DNA from: Marinobacter denitrificans
Lineage (GTDB): Bacteria; Pseudomonadota; Gammaproteobacteria; Pseudomonadales; Oleiphilaceae
DNA: 64,000 bases
NCBI RefSeq assembly: GCF_008795955.1
Contig: NZ_VMHN01000002.1
Coordinates: 186,001-250,000, forward strand
Direction: 5' to 3'
Shown here piece after piece: positions 19,890 through 30,203 of the stretch. The stretch's first letter is position 1, and each line of letters begins with the position of its first letter. The translations under genes were made by a program, and so were the position numbers. The notes below the pieces were generated by a model. It saw only the letters and a list, made by a program, of their open reading frames with translations. It did no database searches and was not told the origin of the DNA.

Positions 19890-21365
19890 ATGGCTGACCC
19901 GATAAATACCCGCTGTGACCTGATGATGTTTGGAGCGCTGGGCGACCTGGCGCAACGCAAGTTGTTTCCTGCACTGTACCAGCTTGAGCGTGCCGGGCTG
20001 CTGCACAAAGGCAGCCGGATTCTTGCCATCGCAAGAAACAAGGCGGACACCGGGGAGGTTCGTGGAATCCTTCTTGATAAGCTCCGTGAGCATGTAAAGA
20101 AGAGTGAGTTCGATGCTGATGTGGCGGAAAGATTTCTCCAGCGCGTTGACTACCAGTTCCTCGATTTTACCAACCCCGATGGCTACAGCGCTCTGAATGA
20201 CTGGCGCAGCACCGAGGTCAGCAATCTGATTGTCTATATGGCTACGCCGCCCTCCATGTACGGTGTGATTGCCCGTAATTTGCGGAAGAACGGCTGTTGT
20301 GATCAGGACACGCGCGTGGTGGTTGAAAAGCCTATCGGCCATGACCTTGAATCTTCCAAGGTTATCAACGACGAGCTTGGTGAAGTCTATAACGAAAACC
20401 AGCTGTTCCGTATTGATCATTACCTGGGCAAGGAAACGGTACAGAATCTGATTGCCCTGCGTTTTGCCAATAACCTGTTCGCCTCCCAGTGGGACCAGAA
20501 CCACATTTCCCATGTGGAAATCTCAGTGGCCGAGAGTGTGGGTATCGAGGGCCGGTGGGGCTATTTCGACAAGGCAGGTCAGGTTCGTGACATGGTCCAG
20601 AATCACCTCCTGCAGCTGTTATGCCTCATCGCCATGGATCCGCCTTCGGACCTTTCTGCTGACAGTATCCGCAACGAGAAGGTGAAAGTGCTGAAGGCCA
20701 TGCGCCGGATAACGCCGGACCTGATGGATACGCACGTGGTGCGCGGCCAGTACACCGCGGGTACCAGTTGTGGCAAGCCGGTGCCGGGTTACCTGGAAGA
20801 AGAGGGAGCGATCAAGGGGAGCAAGACCGAAACCTTCGTTGCCCTGAAAGCCGAAATTGATAACTGGCGCTGGTCCGGAGTGCCGTTCTATATCCGTACC
20901 GGCAAGCGACTTCCGGAGAAGCTGTCTCAGATTATTATCCACTTCAAGCCCGCACCGCACTACATCTTCGACCCGGACCAGAAACACCTTGCGAACAACA
21001 AGCTCATCATACGTTTGCAGCCTGACGAAGGTATGTCTCTGCAAATCCTCACCAAGGATCAGGGGCTGGACAAGGGTATGCGGCTGCGCCAGGGGCCGCT
21101 GGAGCTGACCTTCTCGGAAACCTTCGAGACCGATCGCATCCCCGACGCCTATGAGCGTCTGTTGTGGGAGGTGATGAAGGGCAACCAGTACCTGTTTGTG
21201 CGCCGCGATGAAGTTGAGCACGCCTGGCAGTGGGTCGACCAGATCATGCGCAACTGGGAGGACAGCGGTATACCGCCAAAGCGTTACGCTGCGGGAACCT
21301 GGGGGCCGGTAGCTTCGATCGCCATGATAACCCGGGATGGGAGGAGCTGGTATGAAGATGCATGA
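19890..21365 (+). CDS. zwf: Glucose-6-phosphate 1-dehydrogenase
   Basis: Zwf oxidises glucose-6-phosphate to 6-phosphogluconolactone with NADP or NAD, the entry to the Entner-Doudoroff route. The 491 residues include the N-terminal coenzyme fold ([21 protein letters not shown]), the active-site signature [13 protein letters not shown], and [12 protein letters not shown] in the C-terminal domain. The nucleotide motif is [10 protein letters not shown] where many homologues have GASGDLA. ATG 19890 follows GAAGGAACCG. It heads zwf-pgl-eda and its end overlaps pgl by 14 bases, so translation is probably coupled. Confidence 0.97.
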   Translation: MADPINTRCDLMMFGALGDLAQRKLFPALYQLERAGLLHKGSRILAIARNKADTGEVRGILLDKLREHVKKSEFDADVAERFLQRVDYQFLDFTNPDGYSALNDWRSTEVSNLIVYMATPPSMYGVIARNLRKNGCCDQDTRVVVEKPIGHDLESSKVINDELGEVYNENQLFRIDHYLGKETVQNLIALRFANNLFASQWDQNHISHVEISVAESVGIEGRWGYFDKAGQVRDMVQNHLLQLLCLIAMDPPSDLSADSIRNEKVKVLKAMRRITPDLMDTHVVRGQYTAGTSCGKPVPGYLEEEGAIKGSKTETFVALKAEIDNWRWSGVPFYIRTGKRLPEKLSQIIIHFKPAPHYIFDPDQKHLANNKLIIRLQPDEGMSLQILTKDQGLDKGMRLRQGPLELTFSETFETDRIPDAYERLLWEVMKGNQYLFVRRDEVEHAWQWVDQIMRNWEDSGIPPKRYAAGTWGPVASIAMITRDGRSWYEDA

Positions 21366-22071
21366 CCTGAACCTGCCGGAAGCGGTGGACGCGTATTTTT
21401 TCGATACCCCCGAGAATGCCGCGGTTGCTCTGGCGGAGGCGGTTGCCAATCATCTTGCGGAGCGGCTGTTGATTGCGCCAAGGGCCAGCCTTGTGGTTTC
21501 CGGTGGCTCAACGCCCTTGCCGTTTTTCGAGGCGTTGCGGGAGAAGCCCCTGGACTGGGCAAGAATTGATGTGCTGCTGGCGGACGAACGCTGGGTACCG
21601 GAAGACAACGAGGCCAGCAATACCCGGCTGGTGAGAGAGAACCTGCTGCAGGGCCCCGCTTCTGAAGCCAGATACATGCCTCTGAAGCAGCCCGGCAAAA
21701 CCCCGGCTGAAGGCCTGGCGGCGGTGGAAGCGGCGCTTGCTGACCTTCATCTACCATTGGATGTGCTGATTCTGGGTATGGGCAACGACGGCCATACCGC
21801 CTCGCTGTTTCCGGATGCGCCTGAGCTGGACGAGGCGCTGGACACCGACTCGGCCGCCATCGTTTCGCCGATGACACCACCTTCCCAGCCTCAGGAGCGG
21901 ATCACGCTGACATTGCGGGCATTGATCCAGGCCGGCTTTACAGCGTTGCACCTGAAGGGCGATGACAAGCTGAAAACCTTGCAGACGGCCTGCAGTGACC
22001 TCGAACAAGTAAGAGAGATGCCAATTCGCGCTGTCCTCAGGCCCGGCCTAAAGATTTTCTGGAGCGCCTGA
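21352..22071 (+). CDS. pgl: 6-Phosphogluconolactonase
   Basis: Pgl hydrolyses 6-phosphogluconolactone to 6-phosphogluconate. I place the start at ATG 21352 (239 residues) because GGGAGGAG at 21339-21346 lies five bases upstream; ATG 21358 is also possible. The protein is of the DevB/SugarPglucosamine-isomerase fold with [35 protein letters not shown] and [19 protein letters not shown], all typical of the family. It overlaps the end of zwf and precedes eda by a few bases, the standard order in pseudomonads. Confidence 0.95.
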   Translation: MKMHDLNLPEAVDAYFFDTPENAAVALAEAVANHLAERLLIAPRASLVVSGGSTPLPFFEALREKPLDWARIDVLLADERWVPEDNEASNTRLVRENLLQGPASEARYMPLKQPGKTPAEGLAAVEAALADLHLPLDVLILGMGNDGHTASLFPDAPELDEALDTDSAAIVSPMTPPSQPQERITLTLRALIQAGFTALHLKGDDKLKTLQTACSDLEQVREMPIRAVLRPGLKIFWSA

Positions 22072-22110
22072 GCGCTGATGGCTATTGAATTGTTTTTACC
22101 GGAGAAGATT

Positions 22111-22758
22111 ATGAACCAACTGTCTGACTTTCACCGCGAGCGGGTTCGTTCGGTGCTGAGCGCTTCCCCCCTGATTCCGGTGATCACCATCAACCATCCA
22201 GACCAGGCGTTGCCTTTGTGTCGGGCATTGGTTGAAGGCGGTATTCGCGTTCTGGAAATTACCCTGCGCACGCCTCATGGCGTGAAAGCCATCGAACAGG
22301 TAAGAAAAGCCATCCCGGACGCCTGGGTGGGTGCCGGTACGGTAACCAGCATAGCCCAGTACCGCCAGGTAGAAGCCGCCGGCGCCCAGTTCGTGATCAC
22401 ACCGGGCGTTACCGAGGCCATCCTTGAATTCGGCGTCACCTCCGAAGCCCCTCTGTTGCCGGGCATCTCGACCATCTCCGAGTTGATGGTGGGCTACAAC
22501 CTTGGCTATCGCGAATTCAAGTTCTTCCCAGCTGAAGTTTCCGGCGGCATCCCGGCCCTGAAGGCCTTCTCTGGCCCCTTCCCGGACGTCACCTTTTGCC
22601 CGACCGGCGGCATCCGACGCAATACTGCCAAGGACTATTTGGCCCTCGATAACGTCTCAGCCGTTGGTGGTACCTGGTTAACGCCCGGTGATGCAGTTTC
22701 TGCCGGCGACTGGGATCAGATTTCGGAGATTGTTCGGGGGAGTCTTGCTGACCTGTGA
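22111..22758 (+). CDS. eda: KDPG aldolase (2-dehydro-3-deoxyphosphogluconate aldolase)
   Basis: Eda splits KDPG into pyruvate and glyceraldehyde-3-phosphate, the final step of the Entner-Doudoroff pathway. ATG 22111 follows CCGGAGAAG and gives 215 residues; an in-frame ATG at 22078 has no good ribosome site. The class I aldolase barrel shows the catalytic glutamate in RVLEITLRTPHG, VGAGTVTS, FVITPGVTEA, the Schiff-base lysine in REFKFFPAE, and FCPTGGI. It is the last gene of zwf-pgl-eda and runs toward pykA, with two large palindromic elements between them. Confidence 0.96.
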   Translation: MNQLSDFHRERVRSVLSASPLIPVITINHPDQALPLCRALVEGGIRVLEITLRTPHGVKAIEQVRKAIPDAWVGAGTVTSIAQYRQVEAAGAQFVITPGVTEAILEFGVTSEAPLLPGISTISELMVGYNLGYREFKFFPAEVSGGIPALKAFSGPFPDVTFCPTGGIRRNTAKDYLALDNVSAVGGTWLTPGDAVSAGDWDQISEIVRGSLADL

Positions 22759-22798
22759 GTTCTGTTCTCGGTCTGTAGCCTGAGATATTGGGGCATTC

Positions 22799-22906
22799 GC
22801 GGTTGGTGGTAGGGTCGTTCGGGAAACGCTACGAGCACATCCATGTGCGCTTGGAATTGGCCATCCATGGCCAATTACATTCCCGAACGACCCTACCACC
22901 AACCGC
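22799..22906. repeat. Variable-arm palindrome, copy A (core reversed)
   Basis: Perfect 27-bp inverted arms (22799-22825 and 22880-22906) enclose a 54-bp core (22826-22879). Read on the reverse strand, the core aligns without gaps to that of copy B at 23027-23134. It holds two small hairpins, GGCCA-TGGA-TGGCC and GCACA-TGGA-TGTGC. The arms share no sequence with those of B or C. It begins about 40 bases after eda, between convergent genes. I know no named family for it. It may act as a bidirectional transcription stop or be a small mobile element. Confidence 0.85.
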
Positions 22907-22952
22907 TTGTTCTGACCCCAGTGATAACGCCTTTGGTGCGTCACCAATAAAT

Positions 22953-22986
22953 GTAGGTCGGATTAGCGAAGCGTAATCCGACCTAC
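22953..22986. repeat. Short palindrome with GCGAAGCG loop
   Basis: A perfect 13-bp stem, GTAGGTCGGATTA / TAATCCGACCTAC, around an eight-base loop GCGAAGCG. Palindromes of this kind are spread through many proteobacterial genomes as small intergenic repeats. The AGCGAAGCG loop recurs at 33635-33643 with unrelated arms. Confidence 0.8.
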
Positions 22987-23026
22987 GAAAACCGTGCTAT
23001 ATGGCGATATCCGATTGGTTAAAACA

Positions 23027-23134
23027 GAGGCTGCGGGGCGGGGCTTCCCAAAATGTGCGGAGCCATGGATGGCGGAGCCCAAGCGCACATGGATGTGCTT
23101 GTAGCGTTTTTGGGAAGCCCCGCCCCGCAGTCTC
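23027..23134. repeat. Variable-arm palindrome, copy B
   Basis: Arms of 27 bp (23027-23053 and 23108-23134) with a single G-T mismatch enclose a 54-bp core (23054-23107). The core contains GCCA-TGGA-TGGC and GCACA-TGGA-TGTGC hairpins, both with TGGA loops. The arms are very GC-rich (GGGGCGGGGCTTCCC) and unlike those of copies A and C. It ends 50 bases from the pykA stop and could terminate pykA, for which no classical terminator is seen. Confidence 0.85.
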
Positions 23135-23184
23135 CAGTCACCAAACCAGCAGGCTACCGAAGACGAAGCTCCCAAGCTAACAGG

Positions 23185-24633
23185 TCAGCGAATATCCGCT
23201 CCAACACGAACAATCTTCATGGTGTTCGTCCCACCCTGGGCATTCACATAGTCACCTTTGGTGATAACAACCAGGTCACCCTCCTTGACTACACCCATCC
23301 GGACCAGTTCAGCCACCGCGCGGGAGTTCGTCTGCTCCGGCGGAATCGCCGCTGAATCAAACGGCACTGTCTGTACACCACGGAACAGCGTCACCCGATG
23401 TTGAGTGGAATGATGGCGGGAGAAGGTGAAAATCGGCAGGCTCGATTTGATACGGGACATCAGCAGGGGCGTGGCGCCGGTTTCCGACATGCAGATGATC
23501 GACGTGACACCCTCCAGGTGATTGGCGGCATACATGGCCGACAGGGCAATAGCCTCGTCCACATGCTCCATGCTTTCGTGAATGCGGTGCTTGGACTGGT
23601 GCATCGAAGGCTGCTTTTCCGCACCGATACAGATACGCACCATCGCCTCCACCGCTTCCGTCGGATAGTCGCCAACGGCTGTTTCGGCAGACAGCATGAC
23701 AGCGTCCGTGTAGTCCATTACCGCATTCGCCACGTCCGAAACCTCTGCCCGGGTAGGCATAGGATTCTCGATCATGGACTCCATCATCTGGGTGGCGGTA
23801 ATGACCACCGTATTGAGGGCGCGGGCGCGGTTAATGATGTGCTTCTGAACACCCACCAGTTCGGCGTCGCCGATTTCCACAGCCAGGTCGCCCCTGGCCA
23901 CCATGACTGCATCGGATGCATCGATAACCGCATCCAGTGCTGCGTTGTCATGGGCCAGTTCTGCACGTTCGATCTTGGCAACCAGGCGAGCCTCTGAGCC
24001 GGCTTCCCTGAGCAGGCGACGGGCAACATGCATGTCTTCTGCGGTGCGAACGAAAGATACGGCCACGTAGTCTGCGCCAAGGCGGGCGGCGGTTTTGATG
24101 TCCTGTTTGTCTTTCTCGGTCAGCGCTTCGGCAGACAGGCCGCCGCCGCGCTTGTTCAGGCCCTTGTTGTTGGATAGGGGGCCACCGATAAGAACGCGGG
24201 AAGAGATGCTGGTGCCGTTGACGGTTTCGACTTCCATTTCGATGCGGCCATCGTCCAGCACCAGAATATCACCCGGTTTTACGTCCTCGATGAGCTGCTC
24301 GTAATCAATGCCAACCCGCTCCTCATTGCCGGCCTCTTTGTCCATGGCAGCGTCCAGGACGAACTGCTGGCCGGCCTTGAGTGTCACCTTGTTCTCGGAG
24401 AAGCGTGCAATGCGCAGCTTGGGGCCTTGCAGGTCGGCCAGCAGGGCCACAAAACGGCCATTGGCGGCGGCGCATTCCCGCACCCGGCGGGCGCGTTCCA
24501 TGTGATCTTCCGCGCTGCCGTGAGAGAAGTTCAGCCGGGTTACATCTACGCCTGCGGCGATAATGGCCGACAGTGATTCCGGCGAGTCGGTGGCGGGGCC
24601 GAGGGTGGCGACGATCTTGGTGCGCCTTAGCAT
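23185..24633 (-). CDS. pykA: Pyruvate kinase
   Basis: Pyruvate kinase makes ATP and pyruvate from phosphoenolpyruvate. The 482 residues begin [20 protein letters not shown] and show the barrel motifs [24 protein letters not shown] and VAKIERAEL. The active-site segment is [20 protein letters not shown], and the C-terminal regulatory domain ends near [11 protein letters not shown]. The opening and overall form resemble the PykA (type II) branch. It follows gap by 73 bases on the same strand, so gap-pykA is probably one transcript and carries the product of KDPG cleavage to pyruvate. Confidence 0.96.
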   Translation of the reverse strand: MLRRTKIVATLGPATDSPESLSAIIAAGVDVTRLNFSHGSAEDHMERARRVRECAAANGRFVALLADLQGPKLRIARFSENKVTLKAGQQFVLDAAMDKEAGNEERVGIDYEQLIEDVKPGDILVLDDGRIEMEVETVNGTSISSRVLIGGPLSNNKGLNKRGGGLSAEALTEKDKQDIKTAARLGADYVAVSFVRTAEDMHVARRLLREAGSEARLVAKIERAELAHDNAALDAVIDASDAVMVARGDLAVEIGDAELVGVQKHIINRARALNTVVITATQMMESMIENPMPTRAEVSDVANAVMDYTDAVMLSAETAVGDYPTEAVEAMVRICIGAEKQPSMHQSKHRIHESMEHVDEAIALSAMYAANHLEGVTSIICMSETGATPLLMSRIKSSLPIFTFSRHHSTQHRVTLFRGVQTVPFDSAAIPPEQTNSRAVAELVRMGVVKEGDLVVITKGDYVNAQGGTNTMKIVRVGADIR

Positions 24634-24706
24634 GGTTGCGGTTTCCTTTTATTTTTCAGGGGAGCTTTCCGGTGGTTGCCGATGAATGCCTGGTGGGCGG
24701 CCAGTG

Positions 24707-25714
24707 TTACTGGCTCGCCTTTTCCATCAGTGCGGCGGCATTATCGAGCATCCGGTTGGAGAAGCCCCATTCATTATCGTACCAGGCCATGACTTTTGCA
24801 TGACGGCCCATGGCCCGTGTGTGATTGGCGTCGAAAATGCTGGACAGGGCGTTATGGTTGAAGTCCACGCTGACCAGTTTTTCCGAATTGTAACCCAGTA
24901 CCGGGCTGTTTTCGGCCGCGGCCCTGACGGCTGCGTTGATTTCTTCTACCGTGGTGTCGCGGCTGGCTATAAAACCGAAATCCACCAGGGAAACGTTAAT
25001 AGTAGGAACCCGCACCGCCAGTCCGTCAAGTTTTCCGGCGAGTTCCGGTATCACCTTGCCAATGGCGGCGGCTGCGCCGGTCTTGGTGGGAATCATGGAT
25101 TGGGTGGCGGACCGTGCGCGGTACAGGTCAGAGTGGTAAACGTCGCTCAGCTTCTGGTCATTGGTGTAAGAGTGGATGGTAGTCATCAGGCCGCTCTCTA
25201 TACCAATTGTCCTGTGCAGCGCCTCAACCACCGGGGCCAGACAATTGGTGGTGCATGAGGCGTTGGAGATAATGTGATGGTCCGCCGTCAGCATGTCATC
25301 GTTGACCCCGTAAACGACCATGGCGTCGGCATCCGGGGAGGGCGCCGAGATGATCACTTTCCTGGCGCCGGCCTTGAGGTGTCCTTCGGCCTTGTCGCGG
25401 GAGGTGAACAGGCCGGTGCACTCGAACACTACATCCACATGGTAGTCTTTCCAGGGCAGCTCTTCCGGGTTACGGAGGGCGGTAATGGCGATACGATCGC
25501 CATTGACAGAAAGAGACTCGGCGTCGTGGCTGACAATGCCATTGAAGCGACCGTGCACGCTATCGTATTTAAGCAGGTGGGCATTGGTTTCGGCATCGCC
25601 CAGATCGTTGATGGCAACAACCTGCATCTGGTTGCGGTAGTCGTTTTCATAAAGTGCGCGGAGAACATTGCGGCCAATGCGTCCGAAGCCGTTAATTGCG
25701 ATGCGAATAGTCAT
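24707..25714 (-). CDS. gap: Glyceraldehyde-3-phosphate dehydrogenase, type I
   Basis: Gap oxidises glyceraldehyde-3-phosphate to 1,3-bisphosphoglycerate with NAD(P). The 335-residue protein opens [19 protein letters not shown] (dinucleotide fold) and carries the catalytic cysteine in [12 protein letters not shown] (about residue 154). It ends with the typical [13 protein letters not shown]. The stretch [21 protein letters not shown] resembles the HexR-controlled Gap-1 of pseudomonads. It diverges from edd across 170 bases that hold a candidate HexR site, and pykA follows downstream. Confidence 0.96.
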   Translation of the reverse strand: MTIRIAINGFGRIGRNVLRALYENDYRNQMQVVAINDLGDAETNAHLLKYDSVHGRFNGIVSHDAESLSVNGDRIAITALRNPEELPWKDYHVDVVFECTGLFTSRDKAEGHLKAGARKVIISAPSPDADAMVVYGVNDDMLTADHHIISNASCTTNCLAPVVEALHRTIGIESGLMTTIHSYTNDQKLSDVYHSDLYRARSATQSMIPTKTGAAAAIGKVIPELAGKLDGLAVRVPTINVSLVDFGFIASRDTTVEEINAAVRAAAENSPVLGYNSEKLVSVDFNHNALSSIFDANHTRAMGRHAKVMAWYDNEWGFSNRMLDNAAALMEKASQ

Positions 25715-25760
25715 GTTCGGGCTCCAAATCTGGTTGTTTATTGTTCATATCTGCTGGCGA

Positions 25761-25776
25761 TGTAGTAAATATAACA
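25761..25776. promoter_or_regulatory. Candidate HexR operator between gap and edd
   Basis: TGTAGTAAATATAACA, continuing as ACAA, matches the half-sites in the hexR-zwf gap and the HexR pattern TTGT-N7-8-ACAA. It is placed to control both divergent units, gap-pykA and edd-glk. Confidence 0.65.
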
Positions 25777-25884
25777 ACAAAAATTGGAGAATTGAATGAT
25801 TTTCGGGTGAAAGCGGTAAAAAAAGACAGTAAACTTACGGGAATTAGAAAAGCAATCCAATAAAGACATTTCAGGAGACCCACT

Positions 25885-27705
25885 ATGCACCCGACCGTAG
25901 ACGCGGTTACCCGGCGTATCATCGAGCGCAGTCGTCCTACTCGCGAGGATTACCTGGGCCGGATGGCAGAGCTCAAGGCGCAATCGCCCCAGCGCAGCAC
26001 GCTTTCCTGCGGTAACCTGGCGCACGGGTTCGCCGCCTGTAACCAGTCAGACAAGGACACCCTGAAGCTGATGAACAAGGCCAATGTGGCCATCGTCTCG
26101 GCATACAACGATATGTTGTCTGCCCATCAGCCTTATCACGACTTTCCGGATGTGATCCGTCAGGCTGCGCACGGCATGGGTTCGGTCGCCCAGTTTGCCG
26201 GTGGCACCCCGGCCATGTGTGACGGTGTCACCCAGGGGCAGCCGGGAATGGAATTGAGTCTGTTTTCCCGCGACACCATTGCCATGAGCACGTCCGTTGC
26301 GCTCAGCCACAACATGTTTGATGCCACTGTGTTACTGGGTATCTGCGACAAGATCGTGCCCGGGTTGCTGATCGGTTCCCTGAGTTTCGGTTACCTGCCA
26401 ACGATGCTGATACCGGCGGGGCCGATGCCATCCGGGCTGCCCAACAAGGAAAAACAGCGCATCCGCCAGTTGTATGCTGAAGGCAAGATCGGCAGAGACG
26501 AGTTGCTTGAGGCAGAGTCAAAGTCTTACCACAGCCCGGGTACCTGCACCTTCTATGGCACCGCCAACAGCAATCAGCTTCTGGTAGAAGTAATGGGCCT
26601 GCATCTGCCGGGTGCGGCGTTCGTTAATCCGGGTACACCGTTGCGGGACGAATTGACCCGTGCCGCCACTGAACAGGTGATCCGGCTTTCCAAGCCTCAC
26701 GGCGGTACGCTCGGCCTGGGCGACATGATAGATGAGAAAAGCATCGTCAACGCGCTGGTGGCGCTGCTTGTCACCGGTGGCTCCACGAACCACACCATTC
26801 ACTGGATCGCCATTGCCCGGGCCGCTGGCATTATCATCGACTGGAACGACTATTCCGAACTGTCGTCGGTGGTGCCCTCCATGACCCGCATCTACCCCAA
26901 CGGTCAGGAAGATATAAACGCCTTCCACGAAGCCGGAGGTACGCCTTTCCTGATCCGGGAGCTGCTGAGTGCCGGGTTCCTGCACAACGATGTTGAAACG
27001 GTAATCGGTCACGGTCTGGAACAGTATGCCCGCATGCCCGAAATGGAGGGTGACAAACTGGTCTGGAAACCCGCCCTGGAGAAAAGTGCCAAGCCGGACG
27101 TGCTGAGCACCGCGAAAGAGCCCTTCGCCCCTGACGGCGGACTCAGGGTTCTGGAAGGCAACCTTGGCCGGGGTGTTATCAAGGTGTCTGCTGTTGCCGA
27201 GGAGCACCGTACCGTCAAGGCGCCGGCGGTGGTCTTCAATGATCAGAACGAACTCAAGGCAGCCTTCGAAGCTGGTGATCTCGATAAAGATTGTATTGTT
27301 GTGGTCCGCTTCCAGGGTCCGAAAGCCAATGGCATGCCGGAGTTGCACAAACTGACTCCCTATCTCGGTGTACTGCAGGACCGTGGCTTCAAGGTCGGCC
27401 TGGTCACTGACGGCCGCATGTCCGGCGCGTCCGGCAAAGTGCCCGCTGCCATTCATGTTTATCCCGAGGCAGCCAATGGCGGCCCTCTCTCCCGGGTACA
27501 CACTGGCGATGTCATTACCCTGGACGCGGTAAAAGGTACCCTGGAGATTGATGTGTCGGCGGATAAATTTACCGCCCGGGAGTCGGAAAAGGCCGACCTG
27601 AGCAGTTATCATCATGGCCTGGGCCGGGAACTGTTTGGGTGGATGCGTAAAGCCGCCAGTACCCCGGAAGAAGGTGCCAGCTTTTTCTGGAATCATGACG
27701 CATGA
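25885..27705 (+). CDS. edd: 6-Phosphogluconate dehydratase
   Basis: Edd dehydrates 6-phosphogluconate to KDPG, the committed Entner-Doudoroff step. The 606 residues belong to the IlvD/Edd family of iron-sulfur dehydratases. Likely cluster cysteines lie in [31 protein letters not shown] and [13 protein letters not shown]. Near the C-terminus are [20 protein letters not shown] and [18 protein letters not shown] 25885 follows CAGGAGACCC. Its stop overlaps glk by four bases (ATGA), so the two are one operon, opposite to gap. Confidence 0.97.
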   Translation: MHPTVDAVTRRIIERSRPTREDYLGRMAELKAQSPQRSTLSCGNLAHGFAACNQSDKDTLKLMNKANVAIVSAYNDMLSAHQPYHDFPDVIRQAAHGMGSVAQFAGGTPAMCDGVTQGQPGMELSLFSRDTIAMSTSVALSHNMFDATVLLGICDKIVPGLLIGSLSFGYLPTMLIPAGPMPSGLPNKEKQRIRQLYAEGKIGRDELLEAESKSYHSPGTCTFYGTANSNQLLVEVMGLHLPGAAFVNPGTPLRDELTRAATEQVIRLSKPHGGTLGLGDMIDEKSIVNALVALLVTGGSTNHTIHWIAIARAAGIIIDWNDYSELSSVVPSMTRIYPNGQEDINAFHEAGGTPFLIRELLSAGFLHNDVETVIGHGLEQYARMPEMEGDKLVWKPALEKSAKPDVLSTAKEPFAPDGGLRVLEGNLGRGVIKVSAVAEEHRTVKAPAVVFNDQNELKAAFEAGDLDKDCIVVVRFQGPKANGMPELHKLTPYLGVLQDRGFKVGLVTDGRMSGASGKVPAAIHVYPEAANGGPLSRVHTGDVITLDAVKGTLEIDVSADKFTARESEKADLSSYHHGLGRELFGWMRKAASTPEEGASFFWNHDA

Positions 27706-28667
27706 CGACAACCAACTACTCGCTGGTAGGGGATATCGGGGGCACCAACGCCCGGTTTGCCCTCGTACGTACCGGAGAAGTCACGCCAGAAGCCGTTGAG
27801 GTTCTGGCCTGCAGCAATTATGACAACCTCGATTCTGCCATTGCCGATTACCTCCAGCGGTCCGGGGTCGGGGAAGTACAGGATGTTTGCCTTGCTGTAG
27901 CGTCCCCGGTTTCGGGCACCCAGGTGCGGATGACCAACAACCACTGGCGTTTTGACAGTGAGGAAGTGCGTCGTCAGTTCGGCTGGAGGGCGTTCAAGGT
28001 TATCAATGACTTCACGGCCATGGCATTAGGTGTGCCCCACGTGGCCGCCGAAAAACTGATTCATGTTTGCGGAGGGCCGGGCAATGCCCGCCGGCCCAGA
28101 CTGGTGATTGGCCCGGGAACCGGCCTGGGTGTTTCGGGCCTGGTCCCGTTACAGAATGGCTGGGTTCCCCTGATGACAGAGGGCGGTCATGTGGATTTTG
28201 CGCCCACGGATGATACCGAGATGGCTGTGCTGCAGATTCTCAAGGCCAGGTTTGGCCGCGTATCTGTCGAGCGGATTCTCTGCGGCCAGGGCCTGCTGAA
28301 CCTCTACCAGGCCCATGCCGAGATACAGGACGTGGCCGCGCCTCTGGATGCACCGGAGAAAATAACCGGCGCAGCACTGGATAACTCCGATCCTCTGGCT
28401 CGTCTGACCCTCCGGCATTTTTGCGAGATTCTCGGACGTGTCGCCGGCAATGGGGTGTTAACGCTCGGCGGCACTGGCGGCGTTTACCTGTGCGGAGGCA
28501 TTCTCCCGCGATTTATCGATTTCTTTCTGGAAAGCTCCTTCCAGAAAGGCTTCGAAGACAAGGGCCGGATGCGGCCACTGCTTGAATCAACCCCGGTTTT
28601 TGTTGTGATGGAAGGCTATACCGGGCTGTTGGGTGCAGCGGAAGCGCTGACCAACCCCGAAGTATAG
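27702..28667 (+). CDS. glk: Glucokinase
   Basis: Glk phosphorylates free glucose with ATP in the cytoplasm, feeding Zwf. The 321 residues are of the bacterial ROK-independent Glk type: the ATP-binding [15 protein letters not shown] at the start, RVINDF-like [13 protein letters not shown], and the phosphate loop [27 protein letters not shown] and [18 protein letters not shown] follow. The start overlaps the edd stop. In this setting it would process glucose freed by the amylolytic enzymes encoded nearby. No glucose transporter gene is adjacent. Confidence 0.95.
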   Translation: MTTTNYSLVGDIGGTNARFALVRTGEVTPEAVEVLACSNYDNLDSAIADYLQRSGVGEVQDVCLAVASPVSGTQVRMTNNHWRFDSEEVRRQFGWRAFKVINDFTAMALGVPHVAAEKLIHVCGGPGNARRPRLVIGPGTGLGVSGLVPLQNGWVPLMTEGGHVDFAPTDDTEMAVLQILKARFGRVSVERILCGQGLLNLYQAHAEIQDVAAPLDAPEKITGAALDNSDPLARLTLRHFCEILGRVAGNGVLTLGGTGGVYLCGGILPRFIDFFLESSFQKGFEDKGRMRPLLESTPVFVVMEGYTGLLGAAEALTNPEV

Positions 28668-28711
28668 ATTGCTACCGCCGTTGCTGTTCTTGCGGGAACG
28701 GCAGCGGTGGC

Positions 28712-29446
28712 TTACAGGTAGTGGACCAGCTCCTCTTTATCGAAACGGTACTGGCGGTTATAAACCCCTTTTTCAGAACGTTTTCCGGCTGCCAGTACCA
28801 TGGTTACCAGGCCGTTTTTCGGCAGTTTCAGCAACCGCCGTACCCGGCATTCATCGAAGCCTTCCATAGGGCAGGAATCGAAGCCGTGGGCCCTGAGTGC
28901 CAGCATCAGGTTCTCCGCCGCCAAGGCGGTAGACTTGGTGGCCCAGATTTTCATTTCATTGGGGGAGTAGGGGCCTCTGGGCACCGGTCGTGTGAGCCCC
29001 ACAATCAATCCCGCCGCTTTTTTGGCGACTCCGAATAGCCCGAAAGGGCCCTGGTTGTAATGGAGTGGGGCAATTTTTGAATAGTATTTCTGCACTATCC
29101 CGGGCAGATTTTCTTCCGGCCACTGTTCCAGTGCCATGCGCGAGTGTTCTCGCCAGGTATCCGTTCTGGCAATCACCACGATCAGCACCGGTGCGGTTTT
29201 TGCGGCATTCTGTCCCAGGCAGGCATCGGCCAGCCTGTTTTTCAGGTCCGGTGTGCTCACCACAAAAAACTCCCAGGGCTGCAAATTGCTGGAGTTGGGG
29301 GCCAGCATGGCCAGTTCCAGGCAGTCGTCCAGCACATAGTCCGGCACCGCTTCATCGGTAAACCTGCGGACCGAGCGCCGGCTACGCACCACTTTACGGA
29401 ATTCATTAAGGGTGGGGTTCGGCGCGATTTCTGATTTCACATTCAT
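28712..29446 (-). CDS. Nitroreductase family FMN-dependent oxidoreductase
   Basis: Members of this family are FMN enzymes that reduce nitro compounds, quinones or other acceptors with NAD(P)H. ATG 29446 with AGGGAG eight bases before it gives 244 residues. The start of the fold is clear in VVRSRRSVRRFTDEAVPDYVL and APNSSNLQPWEFFVVS. The end has AAENLMLALRAHGFDSCPMEGFD and a Gly-rich tail. An insertion around NQGPFGLFGVAKKAAGLIVG lengthens the middle. The substrate cannot be told from sequence. It is convergent with glk at a distance of 44 bases and has no obvious partner. Confidence 0.8.
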   Translation of the reverse strand: MNVKSEIAPNPTLNEFRKVVRSRRSVRRFTDEAVPDYVLDDCLELAMLAPNSSNLQPWEFFVVSTPDLKNRLADACLGQNAAKTAPVLIVVIARTDTWREHSRMALEQWPEENLPGIVQKYYSKIAPLHYNQGPFGLFGVAKKAAGLIVGLTRPVPRGPYSPNEMKIWATKSTALAAENLMLALRAHGFDSCPMEGFDECRVRRLLKLPKNGLVTMVLAAGKRSEKGVYNRQYRFDKEELVHYL

Positions 29447-29580
29447 GTCGGGCACTCCCTGTCGCCAGAGTTGGAATGGCTTATTTGTGGGTGTTGTTTG
29501 TGGGTGAGGAAAACAGGCTTTAAGGTTACGGTAGCCCTCTGTTTATGCAATGGCTTTTTCTTCAGGAGTGAGTGGCAAAA

Positions 29581-30180
29581 ATGACCAGTATTGAATCCCG
29601 GCTACCTTTCGAGGAGTTGGTGGCGCAGGTGCGCCAGTGCACGATATGCGAGTCGCAACTTCCCCTGGGGCCTCGACCGGTTATCCAGATTTCCCGTGCT
29701 GCCCGCATTCTGGTCGTGGGGCAGGCGCCGGGTCGCCGCGTCCATGAGACCGGCCTGCCTTTTAATGATCCCAGTGGTGATCGGCTGCGGAACTGGATGG
29801 GTATAAGCCGGGAAACCTTCTACGACGAAGAGCAACTGGCCATTTTGCCCATGGGGTTCTGTTATCCCGGTACCGGGAAATCCGGTGACATGCCGCCACG
29901 ACCGGAATGTGCGCCCGCCTGGCGAGACCTCTTGCTGGAGCGGCTGGAGCACATAGAGCTGACCCTGGCTATCGGCCAGTACGCCCATGCCTGGCATCTG
30001 CCCGGGGGGAAAGCGTCGGTCACCGAGCGGGTAAAGCGTTGGCGGGAGGAATGGCCGGAGTTGCTGCCGCTGCCTCACCCCAGCCCGCGAAACAATCTAT
30101 GGTTACGTCGCAACCCCTGGTTTGAAGAAGAAGTGATCCCGGAGTTGCGTCAACGGGTCGCGGACATTCTCGGGCCGTAA
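29581..30180 (+). CDS. Uracil-DNA glycosylase family protein
   Basis: The 199-residue protein has the two active-site motifs of the uracil-DNA glycosylase superfamily: ILVVGQAPGRRVHETGLPFNDPSGDRLRNWMG near residues 43-74 and PHPSPRNNLWLRRNPWF near the end. Four cysteines (CTIC near the start, one in MGFCYPG and one in PRPECAPAW) might hold an iron-sulfur cluster as in family 4 enzymes, but the spacing is not clearly that. Starts are GTG 29572 or ATG 29581; I prefer ATG since AGGAG is too close to the GTG. Whether it removes uracil is not shown. It is a single gene. Confidence 0.75.
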   Translation: MTSIESRLPFEELVAQVRQCTICESQLPLGPRPVIQISRAARILVVGQAPGRRVHETGLPFNDPSGDRLRNWMGISRETFYDEEQLAILPMGFCYPGTGKSGDMPPRPECAPAWRDLLLERLEHIELTLAIGQYAHAWHLPGGKASVTERVKRWREEWPELLPLPHPSPRNNLWLRRNPWFEEEVIPELRQRVADILGP

Positions 30181-30203
30181 GCCGGGTTACCGCCCGGAAT
30201 GGC

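Noticed and set aside
22799..23134. Copies A and B taken together as the two ends of a transposon or of a miniature inverted-repeat element.
   Set aside because: Each copy is itself a closed palindrome, their arms do not match each other, there is no target duplication, and the DNA between them holds only another small palindrome.
22788..23355. Several short open frames between eda and pykA.
   Set aside because: They are translations of the palindromic elements or of antisense pykA. Their similarity to each other comes from the repeated DNA, not from protein conservation.
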